A stretch of 64,000 nt of DNA from Marinimicrobium sp038419845 (GTDB taxonomy: Bacteria; Pseudomonadota; Gammaproteobacteria; Pseudomonadales; Cellvibrionaceae), in NCBI RefSeq assembly GCF_038419845.1, contig NZ_JBCAQT010000005.1, positions 124,001 to 188,000 of the forward strand. The letters are read 5' to 3'. This document shows, piece by piece, positions 51,041-59,982 of the stretch. Under the pieces are notes generated by a model. The model did not search any database, was not told the DNA's origin, and saw only the letters and a list, made by a program, of their open reading frames with translations. Position 1 is the stretch's first letter, and each line of letters begins with the position of its first letter. Both the position numbers and the translations under genes were made by a program.

Positions 51041-51115
51041 CTAGCGTAAACCCAGGAAGGAAAGAACGATCAGAACAATCACAATAAGACCGACGATATA
51101 AACGATATTTCTCAT
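51041..51115 (-). CDS. 24-residue single-helix membrane microprotein
   Basis: A very short reading frame starting MRNIVYIVG and ending SFLGLR; nearly the whole chain is one membrane helix between basic termini. AAGGAG is eight bases before the ATG, an excellent site. Similar tiny proteins (xxIVYIVGxVVIVLxVLSFLGLR pattern) are common in proteobacteria, as I recall. Function unknown. Confidence 0.75.
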   Translation of the reverse strand: MRNIVYIVGLIVIVLIVLSFLGLR

Positions 51116-51355
51116 GGTGCATTCTCCTTCACAGAGTTCAAAAATTTATTTGCGCCACTGTCCATGAGGCGCTTTATGTAACTCCCTGTTTAGGCCAGTC
51201 CTTCGCCTCATTAAGATCCATACTGGACTATCGGTGACCCCCGGTCTGTACGGTGGCGCACTCAATGTTGTTTAACAGCCGTCTTTTCGAGGTGGGCGCA
51301 GGATGACCCGGCTAATGGTATTATGTGCACTTTTTTGGTGCGTGAGGCCAAATTG

Positions 51356-52327
51356 GTGTCTGAACGATCTATCCCGCGAGCTATCTGGCGTGAAATTCGC
51401 GCCTATCTCGGCATTGAACGCAATACCACCCGCCACAGTGAGAAGGTGCTCTCCGCACTGGGAGCCTTCGCCGGTATCCTCGCGGTGTATGGCTTTTCCC
51501 ACTGGTACCTGGAAGATGTCGGTGCCTTATTGATGCTCGCCTCCATGGGCGCTTCGGCGGTACTGCTGTTCGCCGTACCTCACGGCGCCCTGTCGCAGCC
51601 CTGGGCGGTCATTGGGGGGCATCTGGTGTCCGCTGCCGTCGGGGTCAGCTGCCAGAAGCTGTTTCCCGGCTCCCTCTGGACGCCGGCCCTGGCTGTGGGG
51701 CTGTCGGTGGCGGCCATGCATTATCTGCGCTGCATCCACCCTCCCGGGGGCGCCACGGCGCTGGTGGCGGTCATCGGCGGCGCCAGTGTGCATTCCGCCG
51801 GTTACCACTACATGATCACGCCAGTGGCCCTGAATGCGGTCACGCTTGTGGCCATGGCAATCGTATTCAACAGCTGTTTTGCCTGGCGCCGCTACCCGGC
51901 CCACTGGAGCCGTCGTCAGGATCGCCAGAAGCATGGGCCACCCAGAGCGGGTTCCATTACCTTGAGTCAGGAAGATCTGGCGGCCGCCATGACACAGCTG
52001 AACTCCTATGTGGATATCACCACCGAAGAGCTGGTGGAGCTGACACAACTGGCGCGCGAGCACGCCGAGCAACAGATTGAGCATCCACAGCGAATCGAAG
52101 CCGGTCGTTGCTACAGCAACGGAGAGTTGGGCCATCACTGGTGCGTCAGGCAGGTGATTGACGCCGCTGACGCCGCCGAGCAACACAAGGATCGGGTGAT
52201 CTATAAAAACGTTGCCGGCTTGAATGCCTATGAGACGGGTATCTGCCAGCGGGAGGAGTTTCGGCAGTGGGCGCGTTTTGAAGTGGTGGAATCTGGCGGT
52301 CGCTGGGTTAAGCTGGGAGGCAACTGA
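51356..52327 (+). CDS. HPP-family membrane protein
   Basis: A 323-residue protein with four or more membrane helices in the first ~170 residues and the diagnostic HPPGGATALVAVIGG motif, linked in other species to nitrite transport. The C-terminal ~150 residues are cytoplasmic (LSQEDLAAAMTQLNSYVD onward) and unlike the CBS domain seen in some homologues. GTG 51356 is taken because GAGG lies eight bases upstream; a TATTAT box precedes it. An ATG at 51323 is less likely. Confidence 0.87.
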   Translation: MSERSIPRAIWREIRAYLGIERNTTRHSEKVLSALGAFAGILAVYGFSHWYLEDVGALLMLASMGASAVLLFAVPHGALSQPWAVIGGHLVSAAVGVSCQKLFPGSLWTPALAVGLSVAAMHYLRCIHPPGGATALVAVIGGASVHSAGYHYMITPVALNAVTLVAMAIVFNSCFAWRRYPAHWSRRQDRQKHGPPRAGSITLSQEDLAAAMTQLNSYVDITTEELVELTQLAREHAEQQIEHPQRIEAGRCYSNGELGHHWCVRQVIDAADAAEQHKDRVIYKNVAGLNAYETGICQREEFRQWARFEVVESGGRWVKLGGN

Positions 52328-52349
52328 ACCGCGACCCGGAGGTATGTGA

Positions 52350-53057
52350 ATGCGTTTGGCCATTTTGGATGCTGATATTCTCAGAGAGGCACTGCAGCCG
52401 AAGTACCACAGCTACGGCCGCATGTTTGAGGCCCTGTTTGAGCGTCAACAGCCGGATTGGGAGATGACGATCTTTAAAGTCATCGACGGCTACTACCCGC
52501 CGAGCATGGATCAGTACGACGCTTTTCTGATGACCGGCAGTCAATACGACGCCTTTTCCGATGAGCCCTGGGTTCGTCGGTTGCGTGAGTATGCGCAAAC
52601 GCTGTTTCAGGCGGGCAGGCCGATGATCGGCATCTGTTTCGGTCACCAGTTGCTGGCGCACGCGCTGGGCGGAGAGGCCGGCCGTGCGGGCGGCGGCTGG
52701 GGCATGGGGGTGATGTCCTATTCGCTGTTGGCGACGCCGTCCTTTGTGGATGATGCGGCGCCGGTCTCGCTGATTGTCAGCCACCGCGATCAGGTGACCC
52801 GCCTGCCGCCGGAGGCTGAGCGCCTGCTCAGCAATGATTTCTGCCCGAATGCGGCGTTTTACATTTCCGGCCGGGTGCTGGCCATCCAGGGCCACCCGGA
52901 ATTCAGTGTGGACTACGCTCGGGCGCTGTTTGAATACCGCAAAGATGAACTGCCGCCGAAGCTGGCCGCCGAGGTCCGGCAGAGCTTTTCGTTGCCTCAC
53001 CAGGGCGAGCGGGTTGGCCGGTGGATGCGCCGGTTTCTGGAGCAGGCCCTGGCCTGA
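52350..53057 (+). CDS. Class I glutamine amidotransferase-like protein
   Basis: A 235-residue protein with the triad of class I amidotransferases: Cys in GICFGHQLLAHALGG, His and Glu in GHPEFS. No synthase domain is attached, so it belongs to the stand-alone GMP synthase-like group (gamma-glutamyl hydrolase, PuuD-like or detoxifying). It follows the HPP gene by 22 bases, and may be cotranscribed. Substrate unknown. Confidence 0.88.
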   Translation: MRLAILDADILREALQPKYHSYGRMFEALFERQQPDWEMTIFKVIDGYYPPSMDQYDAFLMTGSQYDAFSDEPWVRRLREYAQTLFQAGRPMIGICFGHQLLAHALGGEAGRAGGGWGMGVMSYSLLATPSFVDDAAPVSLIVSHRDQVTRLPPEAERLLSNDFCPNAAFYISGRVLAIQGHPEFSVDYARALFEYRKDELPPKLAAEVRQSFSLPHQGERVGRWMRRFLEQALA

Positions 53058-53091
53058 TCAGTGCTCGGCCCTTTTCATTGGTCGGCCTTTT

Positions 53092-54651
53092 TCAGTGGTC
53101 GGCCCTTCCGGTCTGCATGTACTGACAGATGTGTTCTGCCAGGCTGGTGCCCGCCTCGTTCATGGTCAGGTAGGTGCGGTTGGCTCCCGCGTTATCAATA
53201 CGGTTGGCCTCGTCCTCGTACAGGCTGTGGGAGACGATATAGCCTTTAAAGCCATTGGCACGCAGCTTTTTGGCGGAGATGATCTTCGCTTCGGGGTCGC
53301 TCATGCTCAGCACCACCGCCTTGATCTGGGTCATGTCCAGCCCCTGCCAGAAGGCCTGGTCCTCCGCGTCGGCAAACAGAATGTTGCGACCGGCGGCCAG
53401 GTGCTTGTCCACCTTGCCGGGGTCCGAATCCAGGGCAATCAGTTTGTATCCCTGCTTCTGCAGCCGCTCGTAGGCAGCGGCGCCGGTGCGGCCCATACCC
53501 ATCACCACGACTTCGGCATCGCCCAGGGAAATCGGCTGCTCATCCGGGTGCCAGCTGTCGCGCTCCCATTTCTGCAGGCGGTTGGCCAGCTTTTCGTAGA
53601 GCGGGTGGGCGATGTGGTTGAGCGGCGCCGAGATCACAAAGGAAAACGCCAGCGTGATGGCAATCGGTACCAGCCACTCGGGCAGCGCCACACTGGCCAC
53701 AATCAGACCGAACTCGCTGTAGTTGCTCAGGCTCAGCCCGGTGAGAAAAGCGCTGCGGGCGCGCAGCTTGAAGGCCAGTAGCAGGAAAAAGAACATCAGC
53801 CCCTTGAGCGGCAACACCAGCGTCATGATCGCGGCAAAAATCAGCATGTTGGTGTCAGGCAGTCCCTCCATACCGATCTGCAGGAAGAAGCCCACCAGAA
53901 ACAGTTCCTTTACGCTCCACAGCGAGTTGGACAGTTCGGTCGCCCGGGGGTGATTGGCCAACAGGGCACCAAAGGCCAGCGCGCCCAGCTCGGAACTGAG
54001 CCCCACCGACTCGAACCCCTGGCCACCCACCGCCAGTGCCAGCAGCAGACCCAGCAGCATCAGCAACTCATCGTGGCCGCTCATATCGAGCAGTCGGTTG
54101 AACACCGGGCGCAGCAGCGGCAGGCCGAATATCAGCAGTGCCCACCAGGAGGGAGTTTCACCGTTGGCAAAGGCCATCACCACCAGAGCAATCAGGTCCT
54201 GCACAATCAGAATGCCGATGGCCACCCGGCCGTGAAAGGCGCGCAATTCGCGCTTGCTGTCGAGCACCTTGGCCGCCAGCACAGTGCTGGAAAAGGCCAG
54301 AGCCACGGCCAGCATGCCGGCCGTGTACAGGGACACGTCCATGAACAGGTAAAACGCCGGGGCGAGCACCAGGCAGGAGACGGTGAAATGCATCAGGCCG
54401 CCGCCGATCACCTCCGGGCGCACCAGGTTGCGCAGGCGCAGTTTCAGGCCAACGGTAAACAGCAACAACAGCACGCCCAGGTGGGCAATGTGATCCAGTA
54501 TCTCGCCATTCTCCTCGGGGAGGCCCAGTGCCGGGGCAACGGCACTGATGGCAAACCCGGCGGCCAGGTAGCCGATCAGGTTGGGCAGGCCCATCCGGTT
54601 GACCAGAAATCCCAGGGTAAAGGCAAACGCGATCCAGACGGCCTCCAGCAT
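53092..54651 (-). CDS. CPA2-type cation:proton antiporter with TrkA-N domain
   Basis: A 519-residue transporter: about 12 membrane helices in the first 370 residues (GYLAAGFAISAVAPALGLP; TGLSLSNYSEFGLIVASVAL) and a cytoplasmic RCK/TrkA-N domain with VVVMGMGRTGAAAYERL near 405. This is the KefB/KefC-like group exchanging K+ or Na+ for H+. It lacks the extra C-terminal domain of longer Kef proteins. Monocistronic; convergent with the amidotransferase gene. Confidence 0.92.
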   Translation of the reverse strand: MLEAVWIAFAFTLGFLVNRMGLPNLIGYLAAGFAISAVAPALGLPEENGEILDHIAHLGVLLLLFTVGLKLRLRNLVRPEVIGGGLMHFTVSCLVLAPAFYLFMDVSLYTAGMLAVALAFSSTVLAAKVLDSKRELRAFHGRVAIGILIVQDLIALVVMAFANGETPSWWALLIFGLPLLRPVFNRLLDMSGHDELLMLLGLLLALAVGGQGFESVGLSSELGALAFGALLANHPRATELSNSLWSVKELFLVGFFLQIGMEGLPDTNMLIFAAIMTLVLPLKGLMFFFLLLAFKLRARSAFLTGLSLSNYSEFGLIVASVALPEWLVPIAITLAFSFVISAPLNHIAHPLYEKLANRLQKWERDSWHPDEQPISLGDAEVVVMGMGRTGAAAYERLQKQGYKLIALDSDPGKVDKHLAAGRNILFADAEDQAFWQGLDMTQIKAVVLSMSDPEAKIISAKKLRANGFKGYIVSHSLYEDEANRIDNAGANRTYLTMNEAGTSLAEHICQYMQTGRADH

Positions 54652-54705
54652 GAAAAGCTCCGTAGGTGAAACGACAGGCCCCTAGTATATCCAACCAAGG
54701 CCAAT

Positions 54706-54737
54706 AAAAAAGCCGCGACCCGGTATCGGGTCGCGGC
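54706..54737 (-). terminator. Terminator of the DUF1080 gene
   Basis: On the minus strand, eleven-base stem GCCGCGACCCG / CGGGTCGCGGC around a four-base loop, followed by TTTTTT. It lies 43 bases after the DUF1080 stop. Confidence 0.9.
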
Positions 54738-54779
54738 TCAGGCAGGAAAGTGGTGGCGAGGCGGCTGCCCCGCCGCTCA

Positions 54780-55613
54780 TCAGTCAGTGCAGGCGTCCGG
54801 GTCGTGCGCGACAAAATAGGACTTGTAGTTGCTGGCGCTCTCATCCATGCAGCCTTCCAGGTTCAGCAGACGCACCGAGCGGAATTCAATCGGCGCACTT
54901 TCAGCCTGCAGCGCTATATAGCCCTCGTGCAGCGGCGTACCATCGTCCAGCTGCATGCCGCTGTAGCGAATGACTTCCTCGCCTTCCACGCGATGAATCG
55001 CCAGCTCATTGCCGTGCACTTCCACCTCGGCGGTCACCCACTGGTTGCCGTGATAGGTCTCGCTGGTGGACTCGATAATATGGTCTTCGCGCAGCTCACC
55101 TTCATAAACCGCATGGGTACCCGGAGTCACCAGGTTGGAGGTGGGACGCTCGTCTTCGCCGTTGCCGCCGAGCAGCTGCACTTCCATGCAGGCCGGGTAG
55201 CCCTGATCCAGCTCCATCTGATGGGGCGACTGGGCGTGGTACATGATGCCGTTATTGCGAATGGCCCACTCGGGCGCGCCGGCGACCTGCTCACCCACAA
55301 ATCGGTATTCCACTTCGATGCGGTAATGGGAGAAGGGCTCTTTGTAGAAAATATGGCCCCAGCGGCCGTCGAGTTCATCGTATTGGTCATAGCTGACCAC
55401 GATCTTGCCGTCTTCCAGTCTGAACGTGTTCAGCGCGTTTTCACCGGGCGGATGGCCCGCGATCTTGATGATCCAGTCGTCCAGGTCCTCACCGTTGAAC
55501 AGTTCGACCCACTCTTCCTGATCGGCGTTATGGTCGGGGCCGGGTTGGGAGTTGCAGCCGGTGATGACCGCCGCCGCCAGGCCGATTGATAGAAGATGTT
55601 GGGTCCAACGCAT
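54780..55613 (-). CDS. DUF1080 (3-keto-disaccharide hydrolase-like) lipoprotein
   Basis: A 277-residue lipoprotein (VITGC, Cys20) with the DUF1080 jelly-roll: WVELFNGEDLDDWIIKIAGH, RWGHIFYKEPFSHYRIEVEY, GAPEWAIRNNGIMYHAQSP, and GYIALQAESAPIEFRSVRL. Family members act on 3-keto-glucosides or bind glycans. The tail GCMDESASNYKSYF...DPDAC resembles the GCTDxxAxNYxxxA...DGSC module common on Bacteroidota secreted proteins. GAGAGG supports the start. Single gene with its own terminator. Confidence 0.9.
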   Translation of the reverse strand: MRWTQHLLSIGLAAAVITGCNSQPGPDHNADQEEWVELFNGEDLDDWIIKIAGHPPGENALNTFRLEDGKIVVSYDQYDELDGRWGHIFYKEPFSHYRIEVEYRFVGEQVAGAPEWAIRNNGIMYHAQSPHQMELDQGYPACMEVQLLGGNGEDERPTSNLVTPGTHAVYEGELREDHIIESTSETYHGNQWVTAEVEVHGNELAIHRVEGEEVIRYSGMQLDDGTPLHEGYIALQAESAPIEFRSVRLLNLEGCMDESASNYKSYFVAHDPDACTD

Positions 55614-56047
55614 AGGGTTGCCTCTCGAATTTATGGTTTATTGTGACTTGCAGTCATGATGCCAAATTTTCCCAATAAAAACAAAGTTCTTATATAAAAA
55701 TGATGGGTCGCGTGTGGTCGGGTGGTGAGTCACTGAAGAAAATCTGGCCGAAGTGGACCGGTCGGGTCGATTCGTGATGCGTTACGCAAACCGGGTAAAT
55801 AAAAAGAAAACCAGGCGCCACTCACTTAAATTCAAATTGACAATAACTCTGGGCGGTAGTTAACTCCGGACGACGTCTACAGATCGGCGAGACGGAAAAT
55901 GGTGCTTCATAACCCGTTCTAATAAATAATCAGTAGCGCTATTCACTTTATTTTTTTGTGTCGAACCTCCGTCGGTTGATAGGCGTTTCATTGCGTTCAT
56001 CAGCAATACTCCACATGCCAATAATGACTTGAAACAGGAGTTCGAAA
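55614..56047. other. 434-base AT-rich divergent region before the xylanase
   Basis: Separates DUF1080 (minus) and xylanase (plus). A TTGACA (55837-55842) may be a -35 box, with a weak TTAACT 17 bases later. A 64-codon minus-strand frame at 55860-56054 overlaps the xylanase start and has no clear ribosome binding site, so it is not called. No clear operator is seen. Confidence 0.6.
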
Positions 56048-57757
56048 ATGACAAAGCGACTAAGAAAAAATCTGATATTAGCGGCAGCGGTACTCATGTC
56101 CACTCAGGCAGCCCAGGCAATCACTTCGGGTTCCGGAGAAGCCACGCTTGAGGTCAATAACCAATGGGGCTCAGGCTACTGTGCCAGCGTCAGCATCGCC
56201 AATAATGGCGATGAAGCCATCACCGGCTGGACCGTGGGCCTGGACCTTAACGGCAGCAGCATCGATAACCTCTGGAACGGCAACCTGAGCGGAGATTCGG
56301 TGACACCCGCGGCACACAATGCGACCGTCGCGGCGGGCAGCAGTACCAGCTTTGGCTTTTGCGCCAGTGGCAGCAACACCGCCGAAATCGCCTCACTGGA
56401 CGTCGACGGCGGCGGTGAAACCGGCAGCAGTTCCAGCGCGGAAAGCTCCAGCAGCTCGAGCAGTTCCAGCAGCGCATCGCCCGGTGGCGAGAACAGCGTC
56501 ACTGTTCGCATGAGTGGGGTGACCGGAGATGAAAGCGTCAGCCTGGAAATCGGTGGCCAGACCATAGAGACCTGGACGCTGAGCGTCGGCATGCTGGATT
56601 ACAGCGTTGAGACTGATGCGACCGGTGAGCTTCGTGTGGCCTTCACCAACGATTCGGGTGACCGCGATGTGCAGGTCGACTACGTGATGGTCAACGGCAC
56701 GACCTACCAGGCCGAAGACCAGCAGGACAATACCGGTGCCTGGGATGGCGAGTGTGGTGCCGGGTCTTACTCCGAGATGCTGCACTGTAATGGTTCCATC
56801 GGCTTTGGCAATCCGTTCGACGGCAGCTCGTCTTCAAGCTCTTCGTCAAGCTCCAGCAGTTCTTCGAGCTCCAGCAGCACTCCGACGAACCCGGGTAACC
56901 CGGACTTCCCTCCCTTCCACGTGGGCAACATCACCACCAACGGTCAGGTCCGTTCTGACTTTACCCAGTACTGGGATCAGATCACCCCGGAGAACGAAGG
57001 CAAGTGGGGCTCGGTTGAGGGCACACGCGACCAGTACAACTGGGGCCCGCTGGATGACATCTACGACTACGCCCGCGCCAACGACATTCCGGTCAAAGCT
57101 CACGTACTGGTGTGGGGCAGCCAGCGCCCGAATTGGATCGACAACTTGAGCGCGTCCGAGCAGCGCGCGGAAATCGAAGAGTGGATCAGCGACTACTGCG
57201 AGCGCTACCCGGATACCGAGATGATTGACGTGGTGAACGAGGCGTTGCCCTCTCATGCTCCGGCCAATTATGCGGAGAGTGCCTATGGCAGCGACTGGAT
57301 CATCGAGTCTTTCCGTCTGGCGCGCGAGCATTGCCCCAGTGCGGTTCTCATCTACAACGACTACAACTTCATGACCTGGGATACGGATGCCATCATTGAC
57401 ATGATCCGCCCCGCCGTGGAATCCGGTTATGTGGATGCGCTGGGCCTGCAGGCGCACGGCCTTTACAACCCACGGGTCTGGACCGAGCAGGAAATCTCGG
57501 ACAAGCTGGATCAGATCGCTGAACTGGGTCTGCCGATGTACATTTCCGAGTATGACATCCAGGAGTCCGATGATCAGCTGCAGCTCGAGTACATGCAGAC
57601 GCACTTTCCGCTTTTCTACAACCACCCCGATGTGGTCGGCATTACCCTCTGGGGCTACGTCGTCGGCGCCACCTGGCGCGAAGGGACCGGCCTGATGACC
57701 AGCGATGGTCAGCAGCGCCCGGCCATGCAGTGGTTGATGGAATATCTGAACCGCTAA
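56048..57757 (+). CDS. Modular endo-xylanase CBM2-CBM60-GH10
   Basis: Secreted glucuronoxylan/arabinoxylan hydrolase of 569 residues. Order: signal peptide (1-24, AAQA), CBM2 (about 25-122, VNNQWGSGYCASVSIANNG), Ser linker, CBM60-like Ca-dependent module (about 148-255, ENSVTVRMSGVTGDESVSLE to SYSEMLHCNGSIGFG), second Ser linker (about 260-278), GH10 barrel (about 285-569). Acid/base E398 (DVVNEALP) and nucleophile E501 (YISEYDI). GGAG is seven bases upstream. Ser linkers and this module set are typical of Cellvibrio-type xylanases. It cooperates with the GH67 glucuronidase. A 10-base hairpin (57775-57798) follows without T-run. Confidence 0.95.
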   Translation: MTKRLRKNLILAAAVLMSTQAAQAITSGSGEATLEVNNQWGSGYCASVSIANNGDEAITGWTVGLDLNGSSIDNLWNGNLSGDSVTPAAHNATVAAGSSTSFGFCASGSNTAEIASLDVDGGGETGSSSSAESSSSSSSSSSASPGGENSVTVRMSGVTGDESVSLEIGGQTIETWTLSVGMLDYSVETDATGELRVAFTNDSGDRDVQVDYVMVNGTTYQAEDQQDNTGAWDGECGAGSYSEMLHCNGSIGFGNPFDGSSSSSSSSSSSSSSSSSSTPTNPGNPDFPPFHVGNITTNGQVRSDFTQYWDQITPENEGKWGSVEGTRDQYNWGPLDDIYDYARANDIPVKAHVLVWGSQRPNWIDNLSASEQRAEIEEWISDYCERYPDTEMIDVVNEALPSHAPANYAESAYGSDWIIESFRLAREHCPSAVLIYNDYNFMTWDTDAIIDMIRPAVESGYVDALGLQAHGLYNPRVWTEQEISDKLDQIAELGLPMYISEYDIQESDDQLQLEYMQTHFPLFYNHPDVVGITLWGYVVGATWREGTGLMTSDGQQRPAMQWLMEYLNR

Positions 57758-57803
57758 GCGTTTAACCGGACTTTCCGGGAGAAAGGGATTTCTCCCGGCA
57801 ACA

Positions 57804-58610
57804 CTAAACTGGCAATGCCAGCAGGTCGATGTGCCCAACGGTACAGGTGCCGGTTTGCACGTTTGAGTGCCGAAAGCGGACCCAATCCTTCAATGCTTGG
57901 CTATCGATTTCGGGACTGTCGGAAACCGCACCGGCAATGCCGGTGATCAGCGCACTCACCATGTGTTGGTCGGCACCCTCCAGCACCCAGGGGCTGGTGG
58001 CCGAGTGAACCTCAAAGCCCGCTTCGCTAAACACTCTGGCTATCGCGCTTCCGGCATCCGGCCCTAGCGCCGGGCCAAAGCCCTTGTCTTTACGCTGGTC
58101 CCGATTGAACGCCTGCAGAACAACCTCATCCAGCGGATGTGCGGGCGTCCAGTGGGTTGTGCCGTCGTAGTTCAGGGCAGTGTAGAGACCGACCGGGTTT
58201 TGCCGGCCGCGGGTTTTCAATTCTTTTGCCAGCGCCTCGATAAAGTTGGCGGACACCAGGTCGAACAGGGCCGAGGCCGTGACCAGTCGCACTCCATCCA
58301 ATGGCAGGGTTTCAACATCGGCCAGGTCGGCGAGGCAGGTTTCAACGTTTTGTGTGCGGCCATGGCGGCGTTGGGCTTCGGTAAGCAGCGTTTTATCGTT
58401 GTCCACCAGTCGCCAGCTCAGGGGCACCTGAGTGGAGAGTGCTCGCAGGGTGGACCCCGTACCCGCCCCCAGATCGACCACGACCGGCTCTTGGTCTGAA
58501 GAGCTCTCTTCGGCCAGCCACCGCAGCGCCCGCTCGCGCAGGGCCTGGTCCCGCGCGCGCCGGTCCGCGTCTTCACGCAGGTTGAGCCAATCGATACTGA
58601 AACCACTCAT
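57804..58610 (-). CDS. Class I SAM-dependent methyltransferase
   Basis: A 268-residue protein with motif I VVVDLGAGTGSTLRAL, the acidic VDNDK that follows and VTASALFDLVSANFIE. The C-terminal part (GPDAGSAIARVFSEAGFEVH) is like polyketide/small-molecule methyltransferases. Its ATG overlaps the GT4 stop (4 bases), so it is coupled. Substrate unknown; the cluster context suggests a sugar- or pterin-containing small molecule. Confidence 0.88.
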   Translation of the reverse strand: MSGFSIDWLNLREDADRRARDQALRERALRWLAEESSSDQEPVVVDLGAGTGSTLRALSTQVPLSWRLVDNDKTLLTEAQRRHGRTQNVETCLADLADVETLPLDGVRLVTASALFDLVSANFIEALAKELKTRGRQNPVGLYTALNYDGTTHWTPAHPLDEVVLQAFNRDQRKDKGFGPALGPDAGSAIARVFSEAGFEVHSATSPWVLEGADQHMVSALITGIAGAVSDSPEIDSQALKDWVRFRHSNVQTGTCTVGHIDLLALPV

Positions 58611-59659
58611 GCCAGTTTTACGTCCTCAATCAAGCGTGCCACATGTTCAGCCGTATCGCTCCAGGTCGGCAGGCGGGCCGCCGCGCTCCGGGCGCCGGCC
58701 TGAAGCTGACGGCGCAAATCCTCACGGGTCAGCAGACTGTGCAGTGCCGCCGTCAACGCCTCGGTGTCATCGGGTGGCACCAGCAGGCCGGCCGACTCGG
58801 GCACCACATCGGGCACCGCCCCGGCACGCGCGGCAACTATCGGTAAACCGGCGGCCAGGGCTTCGGCAAACACCATACCGTAGCCTTCAAAACGCGAGGG
58901 CAGCACAAACAGATCGGCGTTGTGGAATTCCGTTTCAAGTTCTTTCATCTCGCCGGCAAAGACAATACGCTTCTGCAATTGCCGCCGGTTCACTTGCTGC
59001 TGCAATTGCTCGCTCCAGACCGGGTCAAAGTCGCGACCGCCCACAAAGCGCGCCTGCCAGGGTAAATCGGCCAGGGGCGCCAGGGCATCAATCAGTACAT
59101 CATGGGCCTTGCGCCGGGTCAGGGACGCCACGGTCAGCAGGCGCAGCGGATTGCCTTCGCAGGGGGCAAAGGGAACCGAGTCGGTGCCGGGTGGCGCTAC
59201 CACCACTTGATCAGAAGGCACGGCGAACTGCGCACTCAGAATCCGGCGGGTAAACTCACTGGTGACAATCACCGCCCGGGCCGCCTGCAGTGCCCGCTGC
59301 TCCGAGGCCTGAAAACGCTGCTGTCGAGCGGGGTCCAGTCCCGACTCCAGCGCCAGCGGGTGGTGACACAGGGCAATGAGCCGCAACCGCTGTTGTTCCG
59401 CTTCGGCCAGCTCATCGAGGGTGCCGAAGGCCAGCCCGTCGATGATCACCACCGCGCCATCCGGCATAGCGGCCAGGGCCCGGTGCGCCTCCTTCAGAGC
59501 GTGAGCATCGGGGAAAGGGAACTGTGCGGATAGCGCGATGGTTTCAACCCCCACGCCCAACTGACACAGCTCCCGGATCAGGCGGCGGTCATACTGATAA
59601 CCCCCGGTCAGCGTCTCCAGTTGTCCGGGGTAAACAAAATACAGGGAGTCGACGGTCAT
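58607..59659 (-). CDS. Glycosyltransferase family 4
   Basis: A 350-residue GT-B enzyme. N-lobe starts DSLYFVYPGQLETLTGGYQY; the nucleotide-sugar site has LTRRKAHDVLIDAL and the hallmark EGYGMVFAEALAAGLPIVA. No membrane helix. Divergent from the RibD-like operon, cotranscribed with the methyltransferase. The donor and acceptor are not readable. Confidence 0.93.
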   Translation of the reverse strand: MTVDSLYFVYPGQLETLTGGYQYDRRLIRELCQLGVGVETIALSAQFPFPDAHALKEAHRALAAMPDGAVVIIDGLAFGTLDELAEAEQQRLRLIALCHHPLALESGLDPARQQRFQASEQRALQAARAVIVTSEFTRRILSAQFAVPSDQVVVAPPGTDSVPFAPCEGNPLRLLTVASLTRRKAHDVLIDALAPLADLPWQARFVGGRDFDPVWSEQLQQQVNRRQLQKRIVFAGEMKELETEFHNADLFVLPSRFEGYGMVFAEALAAGLPIVAARAGAVPDVVPESAGLLVPPDDTEALTAALHSLLTREDLRRQLQAGARSAAARLPTWSDTAEHVARLIEDVKLA

Positions 59660-59798
59660 GCTTCATCCATCATGGGGTTCAACGGCTATCTGATCCGTTC
59701 CCGGTCAGAGGTCGTAAAGGGTTAAATACCGTCCCGGCTGATATCTGTTATGGCCCGGACATACGGTGAGTTGGCATAACAGCATTCTGAAGGTGTAA

Positions 59799-59978
59799 TG
59801 TCCATACCTGAGCCGGGGAGGGCGGGGCATCGGGTTGCCGGAAAGGCAGCGGGCCTATAACCTTCAGGATCAGGGCTTTGATACGGTGGACGCCAATACC
59901 GACAATGCCGATTACCTTTTGACAAAGGCGCAGCGTATGGATCATCTACTGCCACTCAAGCCGGCCAGCAATCAGTGA
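59799..59978 (+). pseudogene. ribA: ribA (GTP cyclohydrolase II) remnant
   Basis: One frame encodes GRGIGL, RAYNLQDQGFDTVDAN and NADYLLTKAQRMDHLL, which match the GTP cyclohydrolase II motifs EGRGIGL, AYALQDxGxDTVDAN and N..YLxTKxxKMGHLL. Between the last two about 75 family residues are absent, and the N-terminal half is missing (a stop lies at 59796). A short frame just upstream holds YGEL and QHSE, perhaps relics of FGEFxAY and HSEC. So this is a decayed gene, four bases before the ribD-like gene. It would have given the pyrimidine substrate of the RibD-type reductase. Confidence 0.8.
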
Positions 59979-59982
59979 ACCC

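Noticed and set aside
55860..56054. 64-codon minus-strand frame before the xylanase
   Set aside because: No clear ribosome binding site, overlaps the xylanase start, and no recognisable product.
56400..56880. Ser-codon repeats in the xylanase as possible DNA repeats
   Set aside because: They encode the two poly-serine linkers usual in Cellvibrio-type enzymes.
59722..59955. 77-codon minus-strand frame between GT4 and ribD-like gene
   Set aside because: The opposite strand carries clear GTP cyclohydrolase II motifs, so the minus frame is a shadow of the ribA relic.
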